Assembly (NCBI RefSeq): GCF_024704835.1
Contig: NZ_JAMXBE010000013.1
Location: 1-64,000 of the forward strand
From: Parapedobacter tibetensis
Lineage (GTDB): Bacteria; Bacteroidota; Bacteroidia; Sphingobacteriales; Sphingobacteriaceae
Direction of reading: 5' to 3'
DNA: 64,000 nucleotides
Below are positions 46,731 to 55,473 of this stretch, piece by piece (position 1 is the stretch's first letter; each line of letters opens with the position of its first letter). Made by a program: the position numbers and the translations under genes. Below the pieces are notes generated by a model, which worked only from the letters and a program-made list of their open reading frames with translations, was not told where the DNA came from and searched no databases.

Positions 46731-47150
46731 AATTTGTCAATTGGTTATGATTTATAATAGCTCTCAGTCAAACAAACGTTGGCATTTTAGAAAACGAATG
46801 TGGATTTAAGTTTAAGGAAACTAGATACATCTGCATACCCAGATTCCGGCAATTTAAGTCATTGGTCAATCCTTCTTAAGGATTATCATCCAAACAAGTT
46901 CTTACGACATGATTAGTTGCAAAAAGTGGAGTGATCTATAAAAGTTGGTCGTTTCATTTAAATTATGTAATTGGTCATTAAATTGGTTTATGCTGTCAAA
47001 ATTAGAAAAGGTAAATCCCATTGGCATCCTGATGCATCCTGCTGCCAAAGGAGGCTAGCTTAAAAAAAGCCGCCTAGCTATTCATTAAGGCTGATTTTAA
47101 CTATAGGTTAAACTACGCAATCGTTTCCGGTCGCAGGTCTTACGGAGCAA
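46731..47150. other. 420-bp intergenic region upstream of the FAS1/SusCD operon
   Basis: No credible gene on either strand. It holds a small perfect hairpin (AATCCTT-CTT-AAGGATT, 46868-46884), an inverted repeat TTGGCA/TGCCAA (about 47024-47050) and an isolated TAATTTTG box on the - strand (47004-46997) that fits the Bacteroidetes -7 consensus but lacks a clear -33 partner. The long AT-rich stretch probably contains the promoter and a leader for the operon starting at 46730. Confidence 0.5.
47062..47092 (-). terminator. Possible terminator after the GH43-like gene
   Basis: On the - strand, AGCC (47092-47089) can pair with GGCT (47071-47068), followed by a run of seven T (47068-47062). The stem is short and the loop long, so this is a weak call supported mainly by position downstream of the 47151 stop. 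Confidence 0.35.
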
Positions 47151-48251
47151 TTATTCATCGCATTTGAAGACAAATGCGCTCGAAGTCCTATATTTTCCCC
47201 CTTGAGCTGCACAAAAAAGCCAAGCTGGTTTTTTGTTCTCCAGCAATAGCATGGGCCGTTCCAATCGTCCATAGCGTTTTAAATGAGCAGGTGCAGGAGG
47301 TTCATCCACATAAGCTGATAGTGATTTATAGGCTATTTGGGGTTCAGACCAATTAATCCCATTGGGAGAAGACATGATAATGCCCACATCATGATTGAAT
47401 ACCCCCATATCTCGCGCTATCATATAAAAGACACCACCTTCCCGCCATACAAAGGCATCTTCAAACTGCCTATTATCGCCTTTGCTTGAAAAATCAATTA
47501 CCGGATTGTGTTCATATTTATGATAGGGGCCATCAGCGGAATTGCTGAAAGCAACGCCGTATTTGCGATTGCCGCGGATGGCAGGGTCTGTGTAATGCTC
47601 GTATTCATAGGTGTTCCAGGATTTATAATAAAGGGAAAATGTTCCATCTTCGTTTTCGACAAAAGCGGGATTGGTGGTGCAATGGTCGTCCCAAGCACCT
47701 TCAGCCCCAACATCCAACAAGGGTATGTCTTTTCGCTTCCATGGACCGTATAGCGAATCGGCAGTAGCTAGGCCTATCCTTTTGGTATTGGTTTTTCCAT
47801 TGGCATTGCCCATGTAGAAAAGGAAATACTGGTCTCCCACCCGCTTAATGAGCGGATTATGACAGGTGGTTGCATCCCAATAACCGGCACCCCTAGGTGT
47901 CAAGACCGGCCCAACTAATTGGAAGGTGCTCATGGGATTATCCGCCACTGCATGTGCAATTTCGCAACCATTTATCCAGCCACTCATACCCCGCTTTGCA
48001 TCCCATCGGGAAAAAAATACATGCGTCTTCCCATCGTCACCGATAATCGGACTATTGCACCATACGTAATATCCTTCCATTTCGAGGGCGCGACCTACGG
48101 GCACTAGCTTACGGCTAAAATCTGATTCAGGTAAATGCTCCTCCATACCTCTCCTAGATGTAGCAGCCCCTAAGGGCAGCCCCACGGCCATCATGGACAA
48201 GCCAGCAATGAACTGCCGTCTATCGATACCCCTATACTTAGTCGGTTCCAT
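47151..48251 (-). CDS. GH43-like beta-propeller glycosidase with Tat-type signal
   Basis: About 366 residues. ATG 48251 overlaps the preceding stop as TGATG and is preferred over GTG 48254. Twin-arginine-type leader (GIDRRQFIAGLSMMAVGLPLG). Five-bladed-propeller-like sequence with WCNSPIIGDDGKTHVFFSRW, AWDDHCTTNPAFV, FSLYYKSW and RQFEDAFVWREGGVFYMI. The position where GH43 enzymes carry the base Asp (DP motif) reads SP here, so it may belong to a related propeller family with another mechanism. The Glu-Asp of FEDAF and Asp of WDDHC are candidate acids. Clustered with GH105 and CE12 genes, so a role in RG-I oligosaccharide turnover is likely (inference). Confidence 0.75.
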   Translation of the reverse strand: MEPTKYRGIDRRQFIAGLSMMAVGLPLGAATSRRGMEEHLPESDFSRKLVPVGRALEMEGYYVWCNSPIIGDDGKTHVFFSRWDAKRGMSGWINGCEIAHAVADNPMSTFQLVGPVLTPRGAGYWDATTCHNPLIKRVGDQYFLFYMGNANGKTNTKRIGLATADSLYGPWKRKDIPLLDVGAEGAWDDHCTTNPAFVENEDGTFSLYYKSWNTYEYEHYTDPAIRGNRKYGVAFSNSADGPYHKYEHNPVIDFSSKGDNRQFEDAFVWREGGVFYMIARDMGVFNHDVGIIMSSPNGINWSEPQIAYKSLSAYVDEPPAPAHLKRYGRLERPMLLLENKKPAWLFCAAQGGKYRTSSAFVFKCDE

Positions 48252-49501
48252 CACTTGTCTTTCTCCGCTAGTTTCCTTTTCAATTTGACAATTTCTATTC
48301 CCGCATCAATCACCGAACCCACTCCGTGTTTTTCATTTGGACGGGCGGGGCGGGTGTAGTAAAAACGCAAATTATCTGCAATTCCCGTACCTACGCAAAT
48401 ATCGTTCACCTGCCCATCCTCCGTAATGAAATGTTGCTTCATGCCTTCCCACCCTACCAAGGCCACAGAAGCATAATGCGCATCAAGCCAGCCTTCGTTT
48501 ACGGCTTTGGCAAACCCCTGTACAAACATGGCTGTGGCCGAAGCTTCCGCATAAGAATCAGGTTTGTCGATTAACTGATGCCAAAGCCCTTCAGCGTCTT
48601 GGTAGCGGGCTAGACCGATCAATTGCTTCTGTAGATTAGCAATGACATCTTGCCGATTTGGGTGATCTTTGGGTAACTTGTCCAACAAATGCAGCTGAGC
48701 CACCACCAACCAGCCATTGCTGCGCCCCCAATGGGCTACACCGTTTTGTTTGTTGGTTGAATAGTAACAGTGGTAATAAAGCCCTTTGCCTCCATGCCAC
48801 AGGTATTTATCAAAATTCAATAGTTGGTTGATCGCATCATCGAAATACCTTCCATTGCCGGTAAATTGGGCCATCCTTGCCAAAAAGGGCACACTCATGT
48901 ACAGATCATCCGCCCATAAGGTTTTATCAACCGGGAACGTACGTACCAACGTACCATCGGATAACCTGGCTTGGCCATCGCTCAGTCGTTTAATACCATT
49001 TTCCAAATATACTTTATATTCCTGGCGGGGTGTATGTTGATACACGTCGAGGATACTTGCACTCATAGCACCAAAGTCATCCAATTCCTCCATCGTCCAA
49101 AGTTGGCCAAAAGGAAAACGGTGATGAGGGCGGTCATGTTTGAAGATACGTTGAAAATAGGCGTAATTGTCAAACCCGAAAAGCACATGGTCTTGTGCAT
49201 ACTTGGCATATTTCTCTTCTCCCGTGAAATCATAGAGGTTGAGCATAGCCATGTTGATTACACCATTTGTATAATGCCAGGCACCGTATGAGGACTTGAA
49301 ATCAACTTCCACATCCTTGGGGATATCGGAGGTTTTGGTATAGGTGTTACCGGTTTTGTCGGCAAAGGCGAATTCCGCTTTGCCTAAAATGTAATCCGCC
49401 ACTTTTTTAACGATTACTTCATCCTCACTTGGGGTTACTTCTTGGGAATAGGACAAATGCCATCCCATTACAAGCATCAAGATTAAATAGCACTTATTCA
49501 T
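48251..49501 (-). CDS. GH105 unsaturated rhamnogalacturonyl hydrolase
   Basis: 416 residues, signal peptide (LILMLVMGWHLSYSQ). (alpha/alpha)6-barrel enzyme of family GH105 (YteR/YesR type), which removes the 4,5-unsaturated galacturonate left by PL11/PL26/PL1 lyases. Motifs: WADDLYMSVPFLARM near residue 190 (catalytic Asp region), HWGRSNGWLVVAQLHLL near 260, GLWHQLIDKPDSYAEASATAMF and CVGTGI. Overlaps the next gene by its stop codon. One of two GH105 genes in this operon, implying two classes of unsaturated product. Confidence 0.93.
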   Translation of the reverse strand: MNKCYLILMLVMGWHLSYSQEVTPSEDEVIVKKVADYILGKAEFAFADKTGNTYTKTSDIPKDVEVDFKSSYGAWHYTNGVINMAMLNLYDFTGEEKYAKYAQDHVLFGFDNYAYFQRIFKHDRPHHRFPFGQLWTMEELDDFGAMSASILDVYQHTPRQEYKVYLENGIKRLSDGQARLSDGTLVRTFPVDKTLWADDLYMSVPFLARMAQFTGNGRYFDDAINQLLNFDKYLWHGGKGLYYHCYYSTNKQNGVAHWGRSNGWLVVAQLHLLDKLPKDHPNRQDVIANLQKQLIGLARYQDAEGLWHQLIDKPDSYAEASATAMFVQGFAKAVNEGWLDAHYASVALVGWEGMKQHFITEDGQVNDICVGTGIADNLRFYYTRPARPNEKHGVGSVIDAGIEIVKLKRKLAEKDK

Positions 49502-49504
49502 ATA

Positions 49505-50353
49505 TTAGTTTAGTTTCAGGTATTCTTTCAACGGATTTTGAACCAAAGACGCAATGGTCTCAGCCACGGTTTTTGCATTCATTCTCGCCCCTGTTTCATT
49601 GGTATGGGTATGGTCAGCTTCTGTAAAGTATGCCTGCACCTTTGCGGAGCCCATCCCATTGTATTTTGTAACAATACGTTCATGCAGATCTATGTAATAC
49701 GCATCCTGTTGTTCAGCTATCTGCTTGGCCCATTGCGGATAACTTTCCGTGCTGGTAGCTACCGTGCCTCCCTTCCAATTATTACGCGGTATTGGCGAGC
49801 ATATGTACACCGTTGCACCTTTGGATTTTGCCTCCTGCACAAAGGCAGCTAGGTACCGGCCATAGGTATAAACCGTTTCCTGTTGCCGAGTGATGGGATT
49901 GTATATTTCCTTGGCTTCTTCGTCGGCACCCATCTGGTCGTACTTATCCGCCGTGCGCTTATTTAGGTCTATGAAATGAACTTTCTCTTGCTTGGCTTCA
50001 TCACCGGTGCCCCGGAGCACCCCCCGGTACCCTGCCCTTGTGGTATCGGGTTCGCTACCCTCATTATGCCCAAATTGGATGAGCACATAGTCGCCCTTAT
50101 GCAATAAGGAGCATACTTTTGCCCAACGGCCTTCTTTGATAAAAGTGCGTGTACTGCGTCCCGCCATGGCGTTGTTATCTACCCGAACACGGGAAGTATC
50201 TAAATAATCTGCCAGGTGACTCCCCCACCCCTGTTGCACTTCATGGGTATTGCGCACGGTAGAGTCACCGATGATGTATACGGTTGGCCGGGGCGGCTGC
50301 ATGGATAACAACGGGAATATTATACAGGCCCATAAGATATATTTTCTCTTCAT
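49505..50353 (-). CDS. CE12 rhamnogalacturonan acetylesterase
   Basis: 282 residues, signal peptide with hydrophobic stretch ILWACIIFPLLSM. SGNH/GDSL esterase: GDST with nucleophile Ser31, AGRSTRTF (block II Gly), IQFGHNEGSE (block III Asn) and DHTHTN (block V Asp-His). These are the CE12 RGAE signatures. It removes acetyl groups from galacturonate residues in RG-I so that lyases and hydrolases can act. The start ATG overlaps the upstream GH105 stop (TGATG), indicating translational coupling. Confidence 0.94.
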   Translation of the reverse strand: MKRKYILWACIIFPLLSMQPPRPTVYIIGDSTVRNTHEVQQGWGSHLADYLDTSRVRVDNNAMAGRSTRTFIKEGRWAKVCSLLHKGDYVLIQFGHNEGSEPDTTRAGYRGVLRGTGDEAKQEKVHFIDLNKRTADKYDQMGADEEAKEIYNPITRQQETVYTYGRYLAAFVQEAKSKGATVYICSPIPRNNWKGGTVATSTESYPQWAKQIAEQQDAYYIDLHERIVTKYNGMGSAKVQAYFTEADHTHTNETGARMNAKTVAETIASLVQNPLKEYLKLN

Positions 50354-51726
50354 CAGTTATCCAAAAACTGCACGGAGCTATCGTTGATTTCGTATTTAAA
50401 TCCGTCTAGCAGGCGATAAATCTCTGCCCCTGCAAGCAAAGCAGGACCATAACCGTGGGCGGCATACTTATTGACTGGTCGATGGTAGTAGAATGCCGGG
50501 TCAAAGCCCATCCCGGTACCCACACAGGTCCCCTCCACTTGTCCTTCTTCATTGACCATCGTGCTTACCGCATTCCAGGCCTGTAAAGCCATTGGGCCGT
50601 AGGCTTTGGCATCCAACCAGCCGTTATTAATGCCATGAGCAATACAGTATGCGTATATGGCCGTAGCCGATGTTTCCAGGTACGTATCGTTTCGGTCAAG
50701 CAATTGATGCCAGAAACCGGTGCCGTGTTGCAATACAGCCAGCCCACCAACGTGTGCCCTGTACTGCGCCAACAATTTTTCACGGGCAGGATGGTCTTCC
50801 GGAAGCACTCGCAGGATTTCGACCTTGGTTAACAAGGCCCAACCATTCGCCCGGGCCCAATGAAATACAGGATGGGGCTCCATATCCTGTACCCACCCAT
50901 GCATATACAGTCCTTTATCTTGCACAAACATCCGATCGGCAAACAACCAAAACTGCCGTAATGCTTCATCAAAATAGCGACTTTCGCCAGTCAATTTTCC
51001 CATTTGCACGAGCGCAGGAAGGCTCATGTAAAGGTCGTCAAGCCAAAGCGTATTGGGCTGAGGCCTGTTGCGCGCCAAGGTGCCGTCCGTAAGCCTAAAC
51101 TCTTTATTAAGAATATAATCCACATAATTGTCAATGATTGGACGTATGTCTTTTTGAATCACCCCAGACTGTTGCGTTTTGATGATGGCCGCACACATTG
51201 CGCCTGCATCATCGAGGGCCCTTGGATGGGTAACCGAATGTACGGGGCTTCTGAAGTTGGAGGATGTTGCCTCGAAATTCCGGTATGCCTGTACTACGTC
51301 GGCAATAAAATTTACCCGTTTTTGTGTGTACTCCTGATAGCGCTGGTCGCCCGTCGCTTCCGATGCCAACAACATGGCCCCGTAGGTGACTCCCCACTCA
51401 TAGCTAATCAGGCGGAAGTTGCCCTGCTCAAAGCGGGTATTGGTATCAATATCAGCTAGATTATCCACTGGTGTATTGGTATCGGCATCGACCAACGCCA
51501 CAGGGGTGGCCTCATCTAAATAGGCATGTACCCGATCGAGCACCACCTTCACGGCGTCCTTATCTGTTTGTCCATAAAACACTGAGTAATCGGGTTGTAG
51601 CAGATGTAGGGGGGTATTCACGTCGTTGGCAGTCTCTTGTTGTTTGCCCGGCTCCTTGCAGGAATATACCGAAAGAGAAAGTGCCGTATAAAAAAACGCT
51701 TTGCTAATTAACTGTATTTTCAACAT
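50353..51726 (-). CDS. GH105 unsaturated uronyl hydrolase, lipoprotein
   Basis: 457 residues with lipobox (LSVYSCKEP, Cys near 23), unlike the secreted GH105 at 48251. Landmarks: WGVTYGAMLLASEAT, RALDDAGAMCAAI, LWLDDLYMSLPALVQM near residue 226, HWARANGWALLTKVEIL near 290, GFWHQLLDRNDTYLETSATAIY and CVGTGMGFDPAFYY. It probably acts on a differently sized or substituted unsaturated oligosaccharide. First gene of a four-gene TGATG-coupled set; the 125 bp upstream separate it from the PL26-like gene. Confidence 0.92.
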   Translation of the reverse strand: MLKIQLISKAFFYTALSLSVYSCKEPGKQQETANDVNTPLHLLQPDYSVFYGQTDKDAVKVVLDRVHAYLDEATPVALVDADTNTPVDNLADIDTNTRFEQGNFRLISYEWGVTYGAMLLASEATGDQRYQEYTQKRVNFIADVVQAYRNFEATSSNFRSPVHSVTHPRALDDAGAMCAAIIKTQQSGVIQKDIRPIIDNYVDYILNKEFRLTDGTLARNRPQPNTLWLDDLYMSLPALVQMGKLTGESRYFDEALRQFWLFADRMFVQDKGLYMHGWVQDMEPHPVFHWARANGWALLTKVEILRVLPEDHPAREKLLAQYRAHVGGLAVLQHGTGFWHQLLDRNDTYLETSATAIYAYCIAHGINNGWLDAKAYGPMALQAWNAVSTMVNEEGQVEGTCVGTGMGFDPAFYYHRPVNKYAAHGYGPALLAGAEIYRLLDGFKYEINDSSVQFLDN

Positions 51727-51851
51727 TTTACTATGAATATAACTGGTTTAATATGTCTGCTAAACTACGAATCTTTCAATTGTCGACCATCATGGTGTAT
51801 CCTGTTTTTTTCATTAATTGGTGTCCTAAATAGCTGTATCCATAGGAGCCT

Positions 51852-54563
51852 TTAAGGTGATCCAATAAAGGCCAAACACTGCATGGCTGCAAGCCCCCAT
51901 TGGGCTGCCGCGTTGGTGGAGACAGGAGCTTCCATTACGGGAGCGAGGACATCGGGGGGTATGACGATATGGGTAGTCGGCATGGCCACGGGCATGCCCG
52001 CCCCAGCAGCATAAAATTCAGCCCATGCCCGTTGCCCCAACTCCTTATCTGACAATTTCCTGGCTGCATACGCGGTGAGCTTACTGTGCCCCTGTGCAAG
52101 GTTGAGCTTACCCAATGGTTTACCCAGTTCTTCCTGTTGCAGCGTTTCTGACGCGTTGTACAAACGGCAATACTGTAGCCAAGCAGCGCTGAACTCGGGG
52201 ATATCGAAATTTTCAATCAATTCCGTACAGATTTCTGGAAGGCCAAAAGCGGCACTAAGATGTGATACAGAGATCCGCTCCGAATCAGCCCTTGAAAATT
52301 CCCCCGTCTCCAAGTCCATAAGCGCAACACCGGTAAAAAAACCACGGGGTTGCGCGGCAATGGTACGCATGCTATTTTCCAGCCGAGCCCGCATACGCTT
52401 GTCGGCCGTACGTTCCCATTCGGTAAACCACGCCGCAGCAAGAGCTCCCCAATCGGTACCAAAGCCAATGCTTGCATAGCCTTCCTTATCGGCAGCCCGT
52501 TGCCCGATTTTGCGACCCGGCACGATGCGCCTGACGGTTGCTGCGGCATCCAATTGCTCCCGCATCAAGTCCCCTATTCGTTCATCGGCTGTTAGGTAGT
52601 AGTAAAACCGTCGGTTGGCCACAGTGCTAATACGTAGCTGTTTGGCACTGCAACCCCAATGTTGCACATTATGTCTGGAGCCCAAGGGACTGAAGGGACC
52701 AATATGATGTACATCCACCTCTCCGGTATGCCGAGTCATCGCCTCGGCCATCCGGAACACATCGTATCTCCCTGTCCGTAAGAAATAGTACCATAGCCAT
52801 AAATCTGTTGATAGCTCGGAATTGTCCCAAGCAAAGCCTCCCACATCATAGCGCCACATATGCCGGTCTCGGTCATAGCTATGCATCACGTCTCCGTAAT
52901 TCCAGAAACCATACCACTTGTGCTGTTCTATTTGTGTCTTATAATACTCAATGTAGAACGCGAGCTGCTCTTCGATGGCCTGTTCCGTGGCATCTTGTTG
53001 ATTGACCGGAGAGAACGCCCCTCCAAAAATACCGGTATCGTGATAATACGCTGGTTGACAAACCAACAAAGGGGGCTCATTGATTTGTGCGGCCAGCGCG
53101 GTTAAGTCTGCCGCCGCAGGGGTATGATCCAAGGCCCAAAGTTCCATTTCGCTGGTGCGCGCCACCCCATGAGGAGTGCCGAAGCCGGGCTCATAATCTT
53201 CATAATTGATATCGAGCGCGTCCAGCTGTTTTTGATGTGTATCCTGCCCCATGCCATCATGGTAAAAGCGCAGATCCATCGGCTGGGCATCCGGCGCCCA
53301 AAGCCATAAGGTTACTTGGGCTTGCTCCGTTTCCGCGTGCCGGATATCCAGTTGTGCCGGGAAACTCTTCCAGAAATTCCGGATACCAAAAGCAACCCCT
53401 CCGGACGGCCCGCCCAAGTAACCTACGCCGGCCGCACGCTGGCCAAAAGCCGACTGCAGCCAGGCGTGGCCTTTTTTGGTGCGCTTTCTAATTTCAAAAC
53501 CTTCGGGATTTGGCTGCAATAAGGTGTAGTCGCCAAATGTAGCGATGTAATGTATATTCTTTTTAACCGAAGGATGGAAATCTTCTTCGGGCGGGGTTGC
53601 CTTGCCGGCCACCTGTGCGTCCCGCACCGATTTTCCTGGATCCCTTCGAAGCCCCGTGAGTCCTTTGACTGCCTCGCCAAATACGCCTTCATCGGCGCCG
53701 CAGAAGCGGACATGCCTGTTGTACAGTTCATCGGTCAGTGGCATGGTAAACCGTAACCCCAATCCGCTGATGAAATCCTGCTGCTCGTCTGCGTCATAGA
53801 CGATACTATGTACCACACGCATCGATTCCCCAGCGGCATATATATAAAACCGAACAACAAAAGGCAGCAGTTGCCTGCCTTCTGCTGACTGATGACTGCC
53901 TGTAACTTTGATAACGGCACGTATGGGTCCGCGCTGCTCTACCTCCACTTGGGCGATTTCGCTGATAAAATCCTGCGCGACCATGGGCATTCCTTGCTCC
54001 GGATCGGAGCTATTGCGTACATTTAGCACCAATTGGCCCTCCTTGGCCAACACCTTGTTGCCCCTGCGTATTTCAGCTATCAATGCATCGCCGTTCTTGT
54101 TGAACCGGAAAGAAGCTTTACCGGTATCAACAGTAACATGCTGGTCCTCATCAACAACAACCAACTGTGGGTCGAGGGCTCGATTAGCGCCCTTAGGTTG
54201 TGTGGTCAGCAAAAGTTGGTCGCCGATATATGTTGCTGCAGGCACAGCGTGGGCTGTCCATTTCAGCGAACCGTCGGGCCAACGGGCCGTCACCCAACTT
54301 TGCAGGGTGACACTTGACAAGTCATTTTCCTGTAAATTCAATTTATCGACATTGAACAATTCACCTTGTTGCCAAGGCACTCCCCAGGTCAATCCCATGG
54401 GCATCGTGGGCTTATGGTTTCCCATCCATTGCAGGGGTACCCCGCGTCCATTGTCCTTTTCCGTGGCTAGCCACGGCAGGGAGTGGTATAAAGGAAAAGC
54501 GGAAGCAAGTGCGAATGATTGCTTGACAAAGGTTCTTCTATTCAGTCTGTTTTTATCAGCCAT
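51852..54563 (-). CDS. PL26-like exo-rhamnogalacturonan lyase (PcRGLX/YetA type) with Tat-type signal
   Basis: 903 residues. Leader with twin arginine (RLNRRTFVKQSFALASAFPL). N-terminal beta-rich region typical of the PcRGLX/YetA group (GMPMVAQDF; MPMGLTWGVPWQQGEL; LQSWVTARWPDGSLKWTAHA), a central region with WFRFYI-type strands (VVRFYIYAAGESMRVVHSI) and an (alpha/alpha)6 C-terminal region with YGFWNYGDVMHSYD, WDNSELSTDLWLWYYFLRTG, HHIGPFSPLGSRHNVQHWG. Family PL26 exo-lyases cleave unsaturated disaccharides from RG-I ends. The family call is by motif recall and not searched. Two GH105 enzymes downstream would use its unsaturated products. Confidence 0.8.
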   Translation of the reverse strand: MADKNRLNRRTFVKQSFALASAFPLYHSLPWLATEKDNGRGVPLQWMGNHKPTMPMGLTWGVPWQQGELFNVDKLNLQENDLSSVTLQSWVTARWPDGSLKWTAHAVPAATYIGDQLLLTTQPKGANRALDPQLVVVDEDQHVTVDTGKASFRFNKNGDALIAEIRRGNKVLAKEGQLVLNVRNSSDPEQGMPMVAQDFISEIAQVEVEQRGPIRAVIKVTGSHQSAEGRQLLPFVVRFYIYAAGESMRVVHSIVYDADEQQDFISGLGLRFTMPLTDELYNRHVRFCGADEGVFGEAVKGLTGLRRDPGKSVRDAQVAGKATPPEEDFHPSVKKNIHYIATFGDYTLLQPNPEGFEIRKRTKKGHAWLQSAFGQRAAGVGYLGGPSGGVAFGIRNFWKSFPAQLDIRHAETEQAQVTLWLWAPDAQPMDLRFYHDGMGQDTHQKQLDALDINYEDYEPGFGTPHGVARTSEMELWALDHTPAAADLTALAAQINEPPLLVCQPAYYHDTGIFGGAFSPVNQQDATEQAIEEQLAFYIEYYKTQIEQHKWYGFWNYGDVMHSYDRDRHMWRYDVGGFAWDNSELSTDLWLWYYFLRTGRYDVFRMAEAMTRHTGEVDVHHIGPFSPLGSRHNVQHWGCSAKQLRISTVANRRFYYYLTADERIGDLMREQLDAAATVRRIVPGRKIGQRAADKEGYASIGFGTDWGALAAAWFTEWERTADKRMRARLENSMRTIAAQPRGFFTGVALMDLETGEFSRADSERISVSHLSAAFGLPEICTELIENFDIPEFSAAWLQYCRLYNASETLQQEELGKPLGKLNLAQGHSKLTAYAARKLSDKELGQRAWAEFYAAGAGMPVAMPTTHIVIPPDVLAPVMEAPVSTNAAAQWGLAAMQCLAFIGSP

Positions 54564-54612
54564 ATTTCAATTCAAATTATTTTTTTATCATTATTTTGTT
54601 CATTTTAGCAGC

Positions 54613-55326
54613 ATGCGTTTATATCATATTATCCCAGCATTGCTATCGATTTCAACGGCCTTATCGTCGTACCAATCACCCCAGCAGTCGGCACGGGAAA
54701 CAACAGATTCTCAAGAGACCCGGCAACTCCTGTTCGAAGAGCAATTTGACAAACTGGACAGCACCAAGTGGGTGATGGAAATCGCACCCGCTCCAGCGTC
54801 TTCCGTATACGTAAAGGATGGAAAATTGTGGATGGACACTTATGGTGGGGTAACGGTTTGGTTAAACCACCAACTGGAAGGGAATATCGAAATCGAGTAC
54901 GAACGTACGGTGGTACTAGACAGCGGAGCCAATGACCGAGTATCGGACTTAAACCAATTCTGGATGGCCACCGATCCAAATCGTGATTCATTATTTTCCC
55001 GCTCGGGTATATTTGAAGAATATGATTCATTATCACTTTATTATGTGGGTATGGGTGGCAATACCAATACCACTACGCGTTTTCGGAAGTACGAAGGCAC
55101 GGGTGAGAAGCCCTTGCTTTACGAGCGGGATGACCAACTGCTTGAAGCAAACCGTACTTATCATATACGTACCGTTGTAAAGGATGGCACCACTTCCTTT
55201 TGGGTGGACGGCGAATTGGTATTCAGCCATGAAGACCCCGAACCGCTTACCAAGGGCTACTTCGGTTTTCGCTCCACATATTCCCGGCATTCCATCGATG
55301 CATTGAAAATCTATCAAATCGAATAA
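54613..55326 (+). CDS. ConA-like (DUF6250/DUF1080-like) secreted protein
   Basis: 237 residues from ATG 54613. The frame is open back to 53908, but that part lies antisense to the PL26-like gene and has no coding character, whereas ATG 54613 opens a signal peptide (MRLYHIIPALLSISTALSS). The mature protein has LLFEEQFDKLDSTKWVME, VYVKDGKLWMDTYGG, IEYERTVVLDSG, TYHIRTVVKDGTTSFWVDGEL and GYFGFRSTYSRHSID, the pattern of concanavalin-like jelly-roll proteins in Bacteroidetes sugar loci. Such proteins bind or cleave glycans; which is unknown. It is the only + strand gene in the PUL part of the window, divergent from PL26 with 49 bp between starts. Confidence 0.75.
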   Translation: MRLYHIIPALLSISTALSSYQSPQQSARETTDSQETRQLLFEEQFDKLDSTKWVMEIAPAPASSVYVKDGKLWMDTYGGVTVWLNHQLEGNIEIEYERTVVLDSGANDRVSDLNQFWMATDPNRDSLFSRSGIFEEYDSLSLYYVGMGGNTNTTTRFRKYEGTGEKPLLYERDDQLLEANRTYHIRTVVKDGTTSFWVDGELVFSHEDPEPLTKGYFGFRSTYSRHSIDALKIYQIE

Positions 55327-55329
55327 ATA

Positions 55330-55376
55330 TGTGGTGTGATCTAATAATTCCCGCAGCGGATCCGCATCCCACCATA
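55330..55376. terminator. Large hairpin between convergent genes
   Basis: Arms 55330-55340 and 55366-55376 pair over 11 bp with one mismatch and a G-T pair, and enclose the perfect palindrome GCGGATCCGC (55356-55365). It lies just after the + strand gene stop (55326) and before the SusD gene end (55474). Likely a terminator; U-tracts are poor. A second small hairpin (TTTGG/CCAAA, near 55397-55412) could serve the - strand. Confidence 0.45.
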
Positions 55377-55473
55377 CTATAAAATTGGAGGGGTTTGGTG
55401 TTTCCAAATAGATTTCCTCTCGGGTATACAGGGGTATCCTCCGTGCCTTAATCCAAAAGAGCCCCCATATCCA

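Noticed and set aside
46738-46996. AATTGGTTTATG-like direct repeats upstream of the FAS1 operon as operators
   Set aside because: Two loosely similar AT-rich 11-12-mers far apart; could easily be chance.
53908-54612. N-terminal extension of the + strand ConA-like gene
   Set aside because: Lies wholly antisense to the PL26-like gene; composition and sequence have no protein-family character, and a clear signal peptide begins at 54613.
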